From assembly GCA_018658105.1 (NCBI GenBank), contig JABHVW010000014.1, positions 53,098-117,097 of the forward strand: 64,000 nucleotides of DNA. Direction: 5' to 3'. Source of the stretch: Candidatus Peregrinibacteria bacterium (GTDB lineage Bacteria; Patescibacteriota; Gracilibacteria; UBA1369; 2-02-FULL-48-14). This document shows, one piece after another, positions 51,355 through 60,535 of the stretch (its first letter is position 1; every line of letters starts with the position of its first letter). The notes beneath the pieces are model-generated. The model had not been told where the DNA came from, ran no database searches, and was given only the letters and a program-made list of their open reading frames with translations. Made by a program: the position numbers and the translations under genes.

Positions 51355-52785
51355 ATGGTTACTGCTGTTTCTGAGCACGATCTTTGGCTTCAAATCCTTA
51401 AAAAAGTTGAAGGTGAGCTGAAACCTGCTCATTTTTTAACGTGGTTTAAAGACACGGCGATCCTTTCTTTTAAAGATGGCCTTTTGGTAATTGGGGTTCC
51501 GAATGTTTATGCAAAGCAGTGGTTAGAAGATAAATTGAGTACGCAATTGGTTCAGGCGATTAAAAGTATTAATCCTGATGTTCATGAGGTGATGTATGAA
51601 ATTGATCCTAATTTGGCTTTGCCAGAAGATAATAGGGCGATGGATTTGGTGAAGGTGTTTGCGAAAAGTAAGAAGCCTAGAAAATTGCCGGGGAAGCAGG
51701 AGGTTAAATTGGTTGAGGGGATTTCTAGTAAATGTTTGAATCCGAAATATCGTTTAGAAAATTATATTGTTGGGCCAGATAATCGTTTGGCGCATGCTGC
51801 CTGTACGTCTGTGGCAAATAGTCCTGGGTCTTTATATAATCCGCTTTTTATTTATGGTGGTGTGGGCCTTGGGAAAACGCATCTTTTGCAGAGTATCGGT
51901 AATGCAATTTTGTCGCATAATCCAAATAAGGTTGTTGCGTATATGACTAGTGAGAGGTTTACGAATGAGATTGTTGAGGCTATTAGAAAGCGAAATTCTA
52001 AGCAGTTTAAAGATAGGTATAGAAGGGTTGATTGTTTGATTATTGATGATGTTCAGTTTTTGGCGAATAAAGATAGAACGCAGGAGGAATTTTTTCACAC
52101 TTTCAATGATCTTTACGATAATAATAAACAAATAATTATAAGCTCAGATAGGCCGCCGAAAGAGCTGAATCAGTTGGAAGATAGGCTGGTTAGTCGTTTT
52201 GAAATGGGGATGATTGTAGATGTGCAGTTTCCGGATTATGAGACTCGCTTGGCGATTTTGCACTCTAAATGCAGGGAGCATGAGGTTTTGATTCATCCGG
52301 AGGTTTTAGAGTTTATTGCAATGAATGTTCATCATTCGGTGCGAGAACTTGAGGGGGTTTTTATTCAGGCTATTGCGCAGGCGCAGCTTGAACATTCAAC
52401 GCCTACGGTTCGAAGTGTTGCGAAAATAATTAAAAAGCTGGGTTGCCAGTCAGATAAAATGCAGGGTTATGACGCTTATGCGGCTGCGCCTCAAAGTGTT
52501 AGAAGTTCTGAAGATGTAATTGATATTGTTGCTGCGCATTTCAGAATTTCATCTAATGATATGATGGGAACTTCTCGTAAGCGACATTTAATTGTACCTA
52601 GGCAGCTTGCGATGTATTTGATTAGAAATGAAATTGGTTTGGCTTATGAACAGATTGGGGAGGAGTTTGGCGGGAAAAATCATACTACAGTTATGCATGC
52701 GTGTGAGAAGATTGATCAGAAATTAAAAAAAGATAAACAGTTGCTTAAGGACGTGAATGCGATTAAAAAGGAGATGGGTCTGTAA
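51355..52785 (+). CDS. dnaA: Chromosomal replication initiator DnaA
   Basis: Binds DnaA boxes at the origin and melts DNA. Domain I is at residues 5-85 (LWLQILKKVEGELKPAHFLTWF). Domain III AAA+ has Walker A YGGVGLGKTHLL, Walker B LIIDDVQFL and the sensor IISSDRPPKEL. Domain IV has RHLIVPRQLAMYLIR and GKNHTTVMHACEKI (usually DHTTV). A GTG at 51316 is also in frame, but the ATG at 51355 fits the family N-terminus. No dnaN is beside it, and I found no cluster of TTATNCACA boxes in the gaps around it, so the origin is probably elsewhere. Confidence 0.95.
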   Translation: MVTAVSEHDLWLQILKKVEGELKPAHFLTWFKDTAILSFKDGLLVIGVPNVYAKQWLEDKLSTQLVQAIKSINPDVHEVMYEIDPNLALPEDNRAMDLVKVFAKSKKPRKLPGKQEVKLVEGISSKCLNPKYRLENYIVGPDNRLAHAACTSVANSPGSLYNPLFIYGGVGLGKTHLLQSIGNAILSHNPNKVVAYMTSERFTNEIVEAIRKRNSKQFKDRYRRVDCLIIDDVQFLANKDRTQEEFFHTFNDLYDNNKQIIISSDRPPKELNQLEDRLVSRFEMGMIVDVQFPDYETRLAILHSKCREHEVLIHPEVLEFIAMNVHHSVRELEGVFIQAIAQAQLEHSTPTVRSVAKIIKKLGCQSDKMQGYDAYAAAPQSVRSSEDVIDIVAAHFRISSNDMMGTSRKRHLIVPRQLAMYLIRNEIGLAYEQIGEEFGGKNHTTVMHACEKIDQKLKKDKQLLKDVNAIKKEMGL

Positions 52786-52799
52786 ACATTGCACTCATT

Positions 52800-53969
52800 A
52801 TGCAGAAATATACTTATTATCGACGTTATAAGCCTAGGCAGAAAAGATCTAGTTTCAGACCTTTTCTTTTCTTCGTGATTTTTTTGGTGGTTTTTGCACT
52901 TTTGTTAAGGGCTTGTGTTTCAGTTTTTAGTGGGATCTCAGAGGCTAAGCGAGATGATGCGATTTTGACTGTTGAACGTGGGGAAGTGGAAGTGAAGCTT
53001 TTCGGGCAAGACACTTTTGAAAAAGCATCTAATGCGCAGATTATTTTGGAAGGTGATACTGTTAGAACTTTAGATGGGGCTTTATTAAGTTTGAAATTTC
53101 ATAATGGAACTGAAATTCGTTTGGATGAATCTTCTGAATTGTTTTTTTCTGAGGTTAGAATTGAGGATTTGAATGAATATATTTTGGTTAATCTAGAGAA
53201 TGGTCGGCTTTGGTTGGAGCAAATTCCAGCTGAACATGGGGCTTTTGAAATTATGATTGAGACAGATTTGATGGATGTGCTTTCGATGGCAGGGAAATCT
53301 TTGATTACAAATAATGATGATGAGGAATCGGCTTATGTTTTAGATGGTCAAATTGCGATAGATTTTGTGGATCGATTTAGTGAAAATAGAGTGATTGAGC
53401 AGTTGATATTGGCTGAGGCAAATAAGAGTATATTGGATTCAGGGGCGCAAAGGGCTTTATTGAATAGGGAAAATGTTGATTTAACGCAGGCAATTGGAGA
53501 TGAGCTAGTTGAGGATGAGTTTGTGCTTTGGAATTTGGGGGAAGTGCTGGCTGAAATTGAAGAAGAGCCAGAACTGGTTGTTGAGGAAGAGCCTGTGGAG
53601 GAAGAAGAGGAGATAGTAATTGTTGAAGAGGAAGAGCTTGAAGAAGCTGTGGAGCCTGTAGAAGCTGTGGAGAATTTGAAAATATCTGTGAGTTCGCCTG
53701 TGTCGCCGGCTTTTATTGAAAAGGATGCAATTGCGATTGAAGGTAGTGTGATTAGTGGAGTTGCGGAGCGGGTGACCGTTGAATGGTCTGGGACTGGGGA
53801 AGAGTATGCATTGGGCTTATTTGAGGCTGGTTCTGGTGATTTTAGGTATGTTGCGGATGTAGAATATGCGAATTTTGCTTTGGGTGAGAATATTTATACA
53901 ATTCGTGCATATGATGAAAATGGTGCAATAAGTAATGTGTTGAAAATTGTTATTACTGCTGACTTTTAA
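52800..53969 (+). CDS. Membrane-anchored FecR-like protein
   Basis: A 389-residue protein with a basic N-terminus (YYRRYKPRQKRSS), one transmembrane helix (about 21-42) and an extracytoplasmic FecR-like region (about 55-200; GDTVRTLDGALLSLKFHNGTEIRLDESSELF). A Glu-rich linker (about 255-290) and a C-terminal beta-sandwich-like domain (YEFANFALGENIYTIRAYDENG-like) follow. FecR domains pass signals or bind surface polymers. No sigma factor or TonB receptor is nearby, so classic FecR signalling is unlikely. It begins 14 bases after dnaA. Confidence 0.8.
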   Translation: MQKYTYYRRYKPRQKRSSFRPFLFFVIFLVVFALLLRACVSVFSGISEAKRDDAILTVERGEVEVKLFGQDTFEKASNAQIILEGDTVRTLDGALLSLKFHNGTEIRLDESSELFFSEVRIEDLNEYILVNLENGRLWLEQIPAEHGAFEIMIETDLMDVLSMAGKSLITNNDDEESAYVLDGQIAIDFVDRFSENRVIEQLILAEANKSILDSGAQRALLNRENVDLTQAIGDELVEDEFVLWNLGEVLAEIEEEPELVVEEEPVEEEEEIVIVEEEELEEAVEPVEAVENLKISVSSPVSPAFIEKDAIAIEGSVISGVAERVTVEWSGTGEEYALGLFEAGSGDFRYVADVEYANFALGENIYTIRAYDENGAISNVLKIVITADF

Positions 53970-54050
53970 GGGTTTTTTGGGGCACTTGCGCATTTAGTGA
54001 AAATGTGTTATTATAATATGATTTAGTCATATTTATAACCCCAAAATGCT

Positions 54051-56984
54051 ATGTCGAACAATAAAAGATTTCTGGGTGTACTCGCTGGATTTGCAGTTTT
54101 TGCAGGTTCTTTGTTGGGTATGTTTCAGTCTTCAGTAAGCCCTGATGCCGAAGTGCATTTGGCTGAAGATACGGTTTGTGTGACCGACTCCTATGGTGTT
54201 CCTGTAGCGCCTGGTGAATACGCATACTTTGAAAGTTATTACTCATATTATGATTCTGACTGTCTTCCTGGTGATCCAGTTTATTATGATGCTGATGGTG
54301 ATGGTGTTGATGAATACGATCCATCTGGTGATGTAACTCAGGATTGTGGGATTACTGATGGTTATGGTAGTACAGTTTGGCCTTGGGGTACGGCTTCATA
54401 TGAAGATTATTATGAAACCTATGATGGTGATTGTACTCTGACTGAGACATATTATTACGATACTTATGGTTCATCTGATTCTGATGGGGATTCTTATTCT
54501 TGTGAGGAATCTAGTGAATATGGTTTAACATGTAGTGAATGTGACAGTGATAGTTCATATTCTTATTCATGTTGGGATGATTCTTCAAGTTCTTCAGAAT
54601 ATTACTGTGAAAACTCAACAGAGGGTTCTAAGGAATGTAGTACTTGTTATGAAAATGATAAAGAAACAAGTAGCTCATGTTGGATAAATGATTACGATAG
54701 TAGTGGTTCTTATTCAAGTGACGGGAAAACTTGTGAGTATTACCAAGATGGTAATTTGTTTTGTAGTTCATGTGATGATGCAAAAGGAAATTTTGAAAAT
54801 TCAAATTGTTGGGAAAATTCAGGTGATTGGACTACTGAATATTATACTGAAGTGAGAGCTGGTGAAGAACGTCAATGTATGAAGTCTTATGAAGACGGTG
54901 TTCTTGAAAATCTTAGTTGTTGGGAATTGACGGATGCTACATATGATTATGAGCAACCTGAAACTGATAATGATTGGGAAGAACGTTATTATTCAAATGC
55001 GACGTGTGTTGAAAATAATAATGGATCTTCAAATGGATCTTGGTGTGAAGTATGTGTAGATAAAAGTGGAGATCTAGTTAACACAGGTTCATACAATTCA
55101 TGTAGTGATGATGTTATTAATGATACTTTGAAAGATCTTGGTTTTGACGTAGAGGAGGAAGACGACGATGACGGTGATCGTGACGAAGACGAAGATGATG
55201 AAGATTACTTCTGTGAAACTGCTAGTTTCTTTGATGAACAATCATGTGTTGATGCTGGTTGTTGTGAAGATAAGGATTATGACGATTATGAAGATGATGA
55301 TTTCTTTGATGATAATGCAGATTATCTAACTGAAGAAGAGTGGGAAGAATTAGAAGATAAACGTCGTGAAGACCATGAACAATGGGAAGAAGATAGAGAG
55401 CGTTATGAAGAAGATCTTCTGGAAAAAAGTGGAGACTGGATTGTAGAAGATGTTCGTATGATGAGAGATGAAATTACTGATTTTGAAGACGGATTTAGTG
55501 CTTTGAAACCTTATATTACTGATTCATTAGCTTTAAGAAAAATTAATGAAGTATTAGATGTTGTAGACTCTGCTTTAGATCTTCTGGATGATATTGAAGA
55601 TAAAGCTGGTGATTTTGATGATCATAATGAAATTGATGAGCAATTCCGTAAACTTGATGATTTAGGTAGATATGTTGATCCACGTATTATGTTTGTGATT
55701 GATCATGTTAAACCTAATTATGATAGTTTTGGTTTCTCTAGTGATGATGATGAGAAGATTTCTTCTGTTATCTTAGAATTTGATATGCATGATGATGATT
55801 TTAGAGATGATGAATGTAGGCATTGTGATCGTTTTGAAGAAGTGTCTTGGAATGAAGATGCTCAAGATTTGGTTCAAAATCTTTTGGACGATAAGCTTGA
55901 TGGTCTTGTGAATAGTCTTGTGCAAGAAATTTCTTCTGCGTCGATTGATAAGCTAGCTGAATTGATTGATGATGCAGTTCGTCGTGAAGTTGAACGTGCA
56001 TTTGAAGACTTTACTGAACGTTTCATGGCAAATATTGGTCACTTTGATAACTCTCATTTTGGTGATGGTTTTGCTGACGAAATGCTAGTAAATAATAATT
56101 TAGTATTTGAAGAAATTGCTTCGGTTCCTGAATCTATTGAAGATTATTCAACCCTTGCAGATACGCTTGATATGATTGCTGAAGAGCCTATGCCTGATGC
56201 AGATTTTGCTGAAGATGTTGCTGATTATGTTGTAGAAGTTTCAGCTTTTGTTGAGACGAATCCTACACCTGCTGCAGTTGCTGCGAAAGTTGAAGATGGT
56301 GAAGCTTTACTTGCTGAGCTTGAAGAGCTGAAGATTGATAATAAACTTTCATTCCGTGATGTTCCTGGCCCTCTTGATTCAGACTTTGAAGACGTTTGGT
56401 ATGCAGAGGATGTTATGAGTGGTTTTGCTGCTGATAGATGGTCTGGTCAGGGTGTGACAGGTAATTTTGCTCCTGCTGAAACAAATAATGTTGCAGAGGC
56501 GACTAAAATGGTACTTGCGGCTCATGAACATGAATCACGAAGTACAAGTGGTGAATGGTATGATGGATGGGTTGATGAGGCTAGATTCGAAAATATGAGT
56601 ATTGCGAATTTAGACCCGACTGCTCCTGTAACTCGTGGGCAAATTGCTCAAGCTATTTATGAACTTGGTGATTATGAAGCTCCTGTAACTTGTGAAGGTA
56701 TATTCACAGATATTGATGCAAACCATGAAAACTGTACTGCACTTGGTGCAATGTGGGAAAATGGAGTATTTGAAGGTAATCCTGATGGATCAGTAAGTCC
56801 TGATGGAGTCTTGAATCGTGCAGAGGCTGCTAAGATTATTGAAGCTGCTGCTGCTATTCATGAGGATTCACAATTTGCTGAAGATCTTGTGAGTTACTAT
56901 GATGGATCATATGGATTCTTTGCTAACTTTGCAGATTTTGCTTCAGATGTTTTCTCTGGAGCTGCAAAATTCTTTCTTAAATAA
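54051..56984 (+). CDS. 977-residue secreted Cys/Tyr/Asp-rich protein with SLH-like C-terminus
   Basis: An unusual envelope protein. Residues 1-33 are a signal peptide. Residues 40-370 are extremely rich in Ser, Tyr, Asp and Cys, with repeated pieces like SCWDDSS, CSTCYEND and NSNCWENSGDW: at least thirty Cys, many in CxxC pairs. A strongly acidic stretch (EEEDDDDGDRDEDEDDED, near 365) is followed by an all-helical region (about 430-760). Residues 766-930 contain two SLH-like units (FRDVPGPL... and IFTDIDANHENCTALGAM). It could be a disulfide- or metal-linked surface layer component. No family match is recognised for the Cys-rich part. Confidence 0.85.
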   Translation: MSNNKRFLGVLAGFAVFAGSLLGMFQSSVSPDAEVHLAEDTVCVTDSYGVPVAPGEYAYFESYYSYYDSDCLPGDPVYYDADGDGVDEYDPSGDVTQDCGITDGYGSTVWPWGTASYEDYYETYDGDCTLTETYYYDTYGSSDSDGDSYSCEESSEYGLTCSECDSDSSYSYSCWDDSSSSSEYYCENSTEGSKECSTCYENDKETSSSCWINDYDSSGSYSSDGKTCEYYQDGNLFCSSCDDAKGNFENSNCWENSGDWTTEYYTEVRAGEERQCMKSYEDGVLENLSCWELTDATYDYEQPETDNDWEERYYSNATCVENNNGSSNGSWCEVCVDKSGDLVNTGSYNSCSDDVINDTLKDLGFDVEEEDDDDGDRDEDEDDEDYFCETASFFDEQSCVDAGCCEDKDYDDYEDDDFFDDNADYLTEEEWEELEDKRREDHEQWEEDRERYEEDLLEKSGDWIVEDVRMMRDEITDFEDGFSALKPYITDSLALRKINEVLDVVDSALDLLDDIEDKAGDFDDHNEIDEQFRKLDDLGRYVDPRIMFVIDHVKPNYDSFGFSSDDDEKISSVILEFDMHDDDFRDDECRHCDRFEEVSWNEDAQDLVQNLLDDKLDGLVNSLVQEISSASIDKLAELIDDAVRREVERAFEDFTERFMANIGHFDNSHFGDGFADEMLVNNNLVFEEIASVPESIEDYSTLADTLDMIAEEPMPDADFAEDVADYVVEVSAFVETNPTPAAVAAKVEDGEALLAELEELKIDNKLSFRDVPGPLDSDFEDVWYAEDVMSGFAADRWSGQGVTGNFAPAETNNVAEATKMVLAAHEHESRSTSGEWYDGWVDEARFENMSIANLDPTAPVTRGQIAQAIYELGDYEAPVTCEGIFTDIDANHENCTALGAMWENGVFEGNPDGSVSPDGVLNRAEAAKIIEAAAAIHEDSQFAEDLVSYYDGSYGFFANFADFASDVFSGAAKFFLK

Positions 56985-57003
56985 GAATTAGCTGAGAATT
57001 AAA

Positions 57004-57030
57004 AAAGAACCGCCGATTCGGCGGTTCTTT
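57004..57030. terminator. Bidirectional terminator
   Basis: AAAGAACCGCCGA (57004-57016) pairs with TCGGCGGTTCTTT (57018-57030), with A-runs before and T-runs after. It ends both the SLH protein gene and the convergent mltG. Confidence 0.9.
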
Positions 57031-57033
57031 TGT

Positions 57034-58035
57034 TTATTGTAAGTATTTCTCTTTGTTGTTGTTGTGATCATCGTTTGTGACCCCGTAAATAACTTCGCCG
57101 GTATCGAGTGTGGTTAGGTAGAACCAATAATCGGAATCTTCTGGGTAAACTGCGCCTTCAAGGCTAGCAAGGCCAGGATTGCTGATTGCACTTGGGGTGA
57201 GGCCTGTGTTTATTCTTGTGTTGTAAGGGCTTTCTTCTGCGAGGTCTTCGGCCGTTAATTCATTGTCATCTTGTACGTATAAAAGAGTTGCATCGATGCC
57301 AAGAGCCCAATCGTTATCTAGGCGTTTCCAGATGATGCCGCCAACTATAGGAATGTCTTTTTCAGTGCGAACTTCACGTTCGATCATAGATGCGACGATG
57401 ATTGTGTCGTTTATTGTGCGGCCATTTGCTTTTGTAGCATCACGCATTTCTTGTGGGAATTTTTTATCGAAATTGCTGAGCATTAGATCAATAAAGCCTT
57501 CTGCGTTGAATGTTGAGCTATCTATAAAATATGTATCTGGGAAAAGGTAACCTTCAAGCCCGAAATTTCCGTCGAGAAACTCATAATCGAATTCGCAATT
57601 AAATGTGCATTGTCTAAGTTCGCCTTCTGCAATTAGGCCGAGGTCGAAAAGCTTTGCGTCGATTTCATCTACAGTCCAACCTTCAACAATGGTAACTGCC
57701 ATTTCGCCGGTTCCTTCTGTTGTGAGAATTGTAACTACATCGCGTAGTGACATGCTTGGGCTAAGAAGAAAGCGGCCATAGCGAAGGCTTTGGTCTAGCT
57801 CTTCAGTTTTTACCGTGCGTAAAAAACTATTTTTATTTACGATTAGGTCTTCTTTATCTAAGTTTTTTGCGATGGTTTTTGCACTTGAGCCTTTGTTTAT
57901 CTCGAAGATAATTGTTTCTTCACTGGATGGATCAACAGATTCATTTAAATCGAGGCGCCAAAATGGGTGCCATAAATTCCAGATAAGAATTCCTCCTAAA
58001 ATTAGGAAGATGAATTGTAAGAAACGTTTTTCCAT
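57034..58035 (-). CDS. mltG: Endolytic murein transglycosylase MltG
   Basis: A 333-residue YceG-type enzyme that cleaves nascent glycan strands and ends their elongation. An N-terminal membrane anchor (about 5-22) is followed by a LysM-like segment and the catalytic domain, with GLEGYLFPDTY, the catalytic Glu in ASMIEREV, PYNTRINTGLTPSAISNPG and ASLEGAVYPEDSDYWFYL. It starts 9 bases after ybaB on the same strand. Confidence 0.94.
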   Translation of the reverse strand: MEKRFLQFIFLILGGILIWNLWHPFWRLDLNESVDPSSEETIIFEINKGSSAKTIAKNLDKEDLIVNKNSFLRTVKTEELDQSLRYGRFLLSPSMSLRDVVTILTTEGTGEMAVTIVEGWTVDEIDAKLFDLGLIAEGELRQCTFNCEFDYEFLDGNFGLEGYLFPDTYFIDSSTFNAEGFIDLMLSNFDKKFPQEMRDATKANGRTINDTIIVASMIEREVRTEKDIPIVGGIIWKRLDNDWALGIDATLLYVQDDNELTAEDLAEESPYNTRINTGLTPSAISNPGLASLEGAVYPEDSDYWFYLTTLDTGEVIYGVTNDDHNNNKEKYLQ

Positions 58036-58044
58036 ATAGGGTTC

Positions 58045-58374
58045 TTATGCTTTTGGTTGGTCGCCTCCACCTGCAAGGCCAGGAAGGTCCATGCCCATGT
58101 CGCCCATCATTCCGCGCATTCGCTCAGCAGCAACTTCTTGCGCTTTTTTGATGGCTTTATTGAATGCAGCAACTAGGTTTTTTTGTAGCTCCTCTTTGCC
58201 TTGAGTCATTGCTTCGTCTGAAATTTTAACGCCGAGGACTTCTTGCTCACCATTAATAGTAATAGTTACTCCATTTGAATCTGCTTCAATGTGAAGATTT
58301 TTAAGTTCTTCCTTAATTTTCTTAGCTTGTTTTTGTAGTTTATATAGGTCTTTAGCCTGTCCGAATAATCCCAT
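58045..58374 (-). CDS. YbaB/EbfC-family nucleoid-associated protein
   Basis: A 109-residue DNA-binding dimer of the YbaB/EbfC type, often encoded beside dnaX and recR. The signature DLYKLQKQAKKIKEELKNLHIEA helix and the strand VTITINGEQEVLGVKIS are clear. dnaX is not adjacent here. TATAAT on the minus strand (58390-58395) lies 15 bases before the ATG. The tail is Gly/Met-rich (MRGMMGDMGMDLPGLAGGG). Confidence 0.93.
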   Translation of the reverse strand: MGLFGQAKDLYKLQKQAKKIKEELKNLHIEADSNGVTITINGEQEVLGVKISDEAMTQGKEELQKNLVAAFNKAIKKAQEVAAERMRGMMGDMGMDLPGLAGGGDQPKA

Positions 58375-58431
58375 GTGATAAAGTTAGTTATTATAGGTGG
58401 ATTATATATATAATCATAAGATTCAACAAGC

Positions 58432-58542
58432 TTCTTCATATTGTATATTCTTCAGAAGTCAGGAGCGCTTCGACTTGGAACATGTTCCTCGTCTACGTTT
58501 CCTTTTAGGTTTGTGATTCTGAAGAATATACAATATGAAGAA
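58432..58542. repeat. Perfect 26-bp inverted repeat with 59-base loop
   Basis: The arms are 58432-58457 and 58517-58542 (26 of 26 paired). The loop begins GTCAGGAGCGCTTCG, sharing CAGGAGCGCT with the groEL hairpin loop. The arms differ from those of the other three hairpins. The 284-bp gap it lies in (58375-58658) contains no gene I can see. Confidence 0.9.
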
Positions 58543-58608
58543 ATTCAGAATTAGTAATTTATATATAAGTAAATAATTTGATGTTCAACAAGGGGGTATG
58601 AATTCCTC

Positions 58609-58637
58609 TTGCCATATTTGAGGGGTCCAGGTAGAAT
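58609..58637 (+). promoter_or_regulatory. Promoter of the L25 gene
   Basis: TTGCCA (58609-58614), a 17-base spacer and TAGAAT (58632-58637), giving a leader of about 15 bases that ends in TTATATT before the ATG. Confidence 0.75.
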
Positions 58638-58658
58638 CCCCCCGCATTAATTTATATT

Positions 58659-59339
58659 ATGGAAAGTGTAACTTTAACAGTACAGAAGCGCGACAAATCA
58701 GTTAAACCTAAGGTGGTTCGTCGAAGTGGGATGATTCCTGCTGAATTTTATGGGCATGGAGTTGAGAATGAAAGTTTACAAATGGACTATCAAACTTTTA
58801 GAAAACTTTTCCGTATTGCTGGTGAAAATACTGTAATTGATCTTGGTGTTGAAGGTGGAGGTAGTCATAAAGTGCTTGTGCACCGAGTTGATCGTCATCC
58901 TGTAACTGATAATTTTGAATATATTGAATTTATAAATGTAAGAATGGATGAAAAGGTAACAACTAATGTTGCTGTTAATCTTGAAGGGCAAGCTCCTGCT
59001 GTTAAAGAAATGGCTGGTGTGCTTGTACAACACTTACATGAAATTGAAATTACTTGTTTGCCTGGTGATTTGATTCACGAGGTTACTCTAAATGTTGAGT
59101 CTCTTGTGGATTTCCACACAGCTCTTCATGTTTCAGATATTAAAGTTCCTTCTACAGTTGAAATTTTGACTCCTCTTGATGACACAGTTGCTGCTGTAAA
59201 TGCTCCTCGTGAAGAAGAAGAAGAACTTGCTCCAGAAGTAGATGTTTCTTCTGTTGAAGTACCTGGCGAAGCTCCTGCTGAAGGCGGGGAAGAAGGTGGT
59301 GATGCTGCTGGAGATAAGAAAGAAGAAGCTGGTGAATAA
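58659..59339 (+). CDS. rplY: Ribosomal protein L25 (TL5/CTC form)
   Basis: A 226-residue 5S-rRNA-binding protein of the long form. The N-terminal L25 domain (1-92) has VRRSGMIPAEFYGHG. The C-terminal TL5 domain (93-190) has LPGDLIHEVTLNVESLVD. An acidic, Gly/Ala/Glu-rich tail follows. It starts in the TTATATTATG context. Confidence 0.94.
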   Translation: MESVTLTVQKRDKSVKPKVVRRSGMIPAEFYGHGVENESLQMDYQTFRKLFRIAGENTVIDLGVEGGGSHKVLVHRVDRHPVTDNFEYIEFINVRMDEKVTTNVAVNLEGQAPAVKEMAGVLVQHLHEIEITCLPGDLIHEVTLNVESLVDFHTALHVSDIKVPSTVEILTPLDDTVAAVNAPREEEEELAPEVDVSSVEVPGEAPAEGGEEGGDAAGDKKEEAGE

Positions 59340-59394
59340 TCTTAGCTTTTTAGACTCTTTGCTCTAGAGACGTTGGTTTTTTACAGCTCTTGAT

Positions 59395-59422
59395 TTGACA
59401 GTATTAATTTTTGTGCTATACT
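59395..59422 (+). promoter_or_regulatory. Promoter of the isochorismatase-like gene
   Basis: TTGACA (59395-59400), a 16-base spacer and TGCTATACT (hexamer 59417-59422). It has the best -35 box in the window. Confidence 0.85.
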
Positions 59423-59451
59423 AGCTTCACTATTTTTAATACAATTATATT

Positions 59452-60144
59452 ATGTCAGCAGAAAATTTATCTTTAGATCCTGAGTCTACTATTGTTGCAG
59501 TACTTGATCTTCAAAAAGGTTTTGGAGCAGATGGTGGTGGTTTTTCTAAATTGCCAAAAGGTGCAGATGACCTTGGTCCAATCAAGGCTGCTGCACTAGA
59601 AGGTACAAAATTTGCACTTGCTGCTAGGGATGCTGGTGCAAAAGTTCAATTAATTAAAGCAGAATATGCTGCTGGTAAATTTACTGGAGGTAAAGCGGAT
59701 AAAGCTTTAAGCAATTTGTGTGATCCAGAGGCTGATAATGGTGATTGTGACTATATGGATGAGTTACAGCCATTATTGGATGCTGATCCATCTCTTGTGG
59801 ATGGTGAAATTGTGAAACATGAAAATGATGCTACTACAGCTCCTGAGCTTTTAGCATTAATTGATTCTGTATCTGCAAGAACTCCTGATGGTGATGTAAC
59901 ACTTGTGGTGACTGGATGTACAGTTACTACTTGTGTAGAGAAAACTTTTGCTGGAGTTAAGCGGGAGAGGCCTAATGTAAGCTTAGTAACTGCGAAAGAT
60001 CTGATTGGAGCTAGAGCTAGTAAGTATCAATATTCTGAACGAACTAGCAATGTGCCTGTTGATGCTGCATATAAAGCAATGCAAGCGGATGGTGTGATTG
60101 TTTTAGAAACTGCTGATCAAGTTGAATGGGTGGTTGCTAGTTAA
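59452..60144 (+). CDS. Isochorismatase/nicotinamidase-like cysteine hydrolase
   Basis: A 230-residue hydrolase of the isochorismatase fold. The catalytic triad can be placed as Asp19 (VLDLQKGFG), Lys122 (IVKHEND) and Cys161 (GCTVTTCVEKT). Family members cleave nicotinamide, isochorismate, carbamoyl or related bonds. The insert around residues 85-100 (CDPEADNGDCDYMDELQP), with extra Cys and Asp, is not typical of PncA, so the substrate is open. A strong promoter and terminator make it a well-expressed single gene. Confidence 0.85.
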   Translation: MSAENLSLDPESTIVAVLDLQKGFGADGGGFSKLPKGADDLGPIKAAALEGTKFALAARDAGAKVQLIKAEYAAGKFTGGKADKALSNLCDPEADNGDCDYMDELQPLLDADPSLVDGEIVKHENDATTAPELLALIDSVSARTPDGDVTLVVTGCTVTTCVEKTFAGVKRERPNVSLVTAKDLIGARASKYQYSERTSNVPVDAAYKAMQADGVIVLETADQVEWVVAS

Positions 60145-60163
60145 AATTGTTTATGAAGTTGAA

Positions 60164-60194
60164 AAAAGGAGTAGCAGAAATGCTGCTCCTTTTT
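60164..60194. terminator. Terminator after the isochorismatase-like gene
   Basis: AAAAGGAGTAGCA (60164-60176) pairs with TGCTGCTCCTTTT (60181-60193) with one G-T pair and a GAAA loop. It also serves the convergent small gene, which ends at 60193. Confidence 0.9.
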
Positions 60195-60429
60195 AGCTAA
60201 TCAACTCAGTAAGTAGTTTTTTTAAAGTTGCTTCTTCGTTTTGGCTGATTGTTTCTTCGGGCTGGAGGCATATGCTAAAATTCTGGCCGATTTGTACTTC
60301 TTTTGGTAGGAGAGTTTTTGGAATGTGCAGCTCTTCACTGATTGTTCCGCCCATGATTTTAATGAGGGCAGTTGTGCCTTCATCTTTTAAATAAGTAGCC
60401 AAGTATTTGTACTTGTAAGGGTGAAACAT
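60193..60429 (-). CDS. Small hypothetical protein
   Basis: A 78-residue cytoplasmic protein that I do not recognise. It looks like a short beta-rich domain (TTALIKIMGGTISEELHIP, IGQNFSICLQPEE) followed by a helix (EEATLKKLLTELIS). It lies downstream of hppA on the same strand but beyond hppA's terminator, so it needs its own promoter, which I could not identify. Confidence 0.6.
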   Translation of the reverse strand: MFHPYKYKYLATYLKDEGTTALIKIMGGTISEELHIPKTLLPKEVQIGQNFSICLQPEETISQNEEATLKKLLTELIS

Positions 60430-60483
60430 TTGCTTGGGGGAGCTGTTTATAAGGTTTTAACTTTACGTAAAAACTGCACATAA

Positions 60484-60521
60484 AAAAAGTGCCAACGCAT
60501 GTATTTGCGTTGACACTTTTT
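60484..60521 (-). terminator. hppA terminator
   Basis: AAAAAGTGCCAACGC (60484-60498) pairs with GCGTTGACACTTTTT (60507-60521) with one mismatch; the T-run on the minus strand ends the hppA message. Confidence 0.85.
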
Positions 60522-60535
60522 ACTAATAGCTTTTC

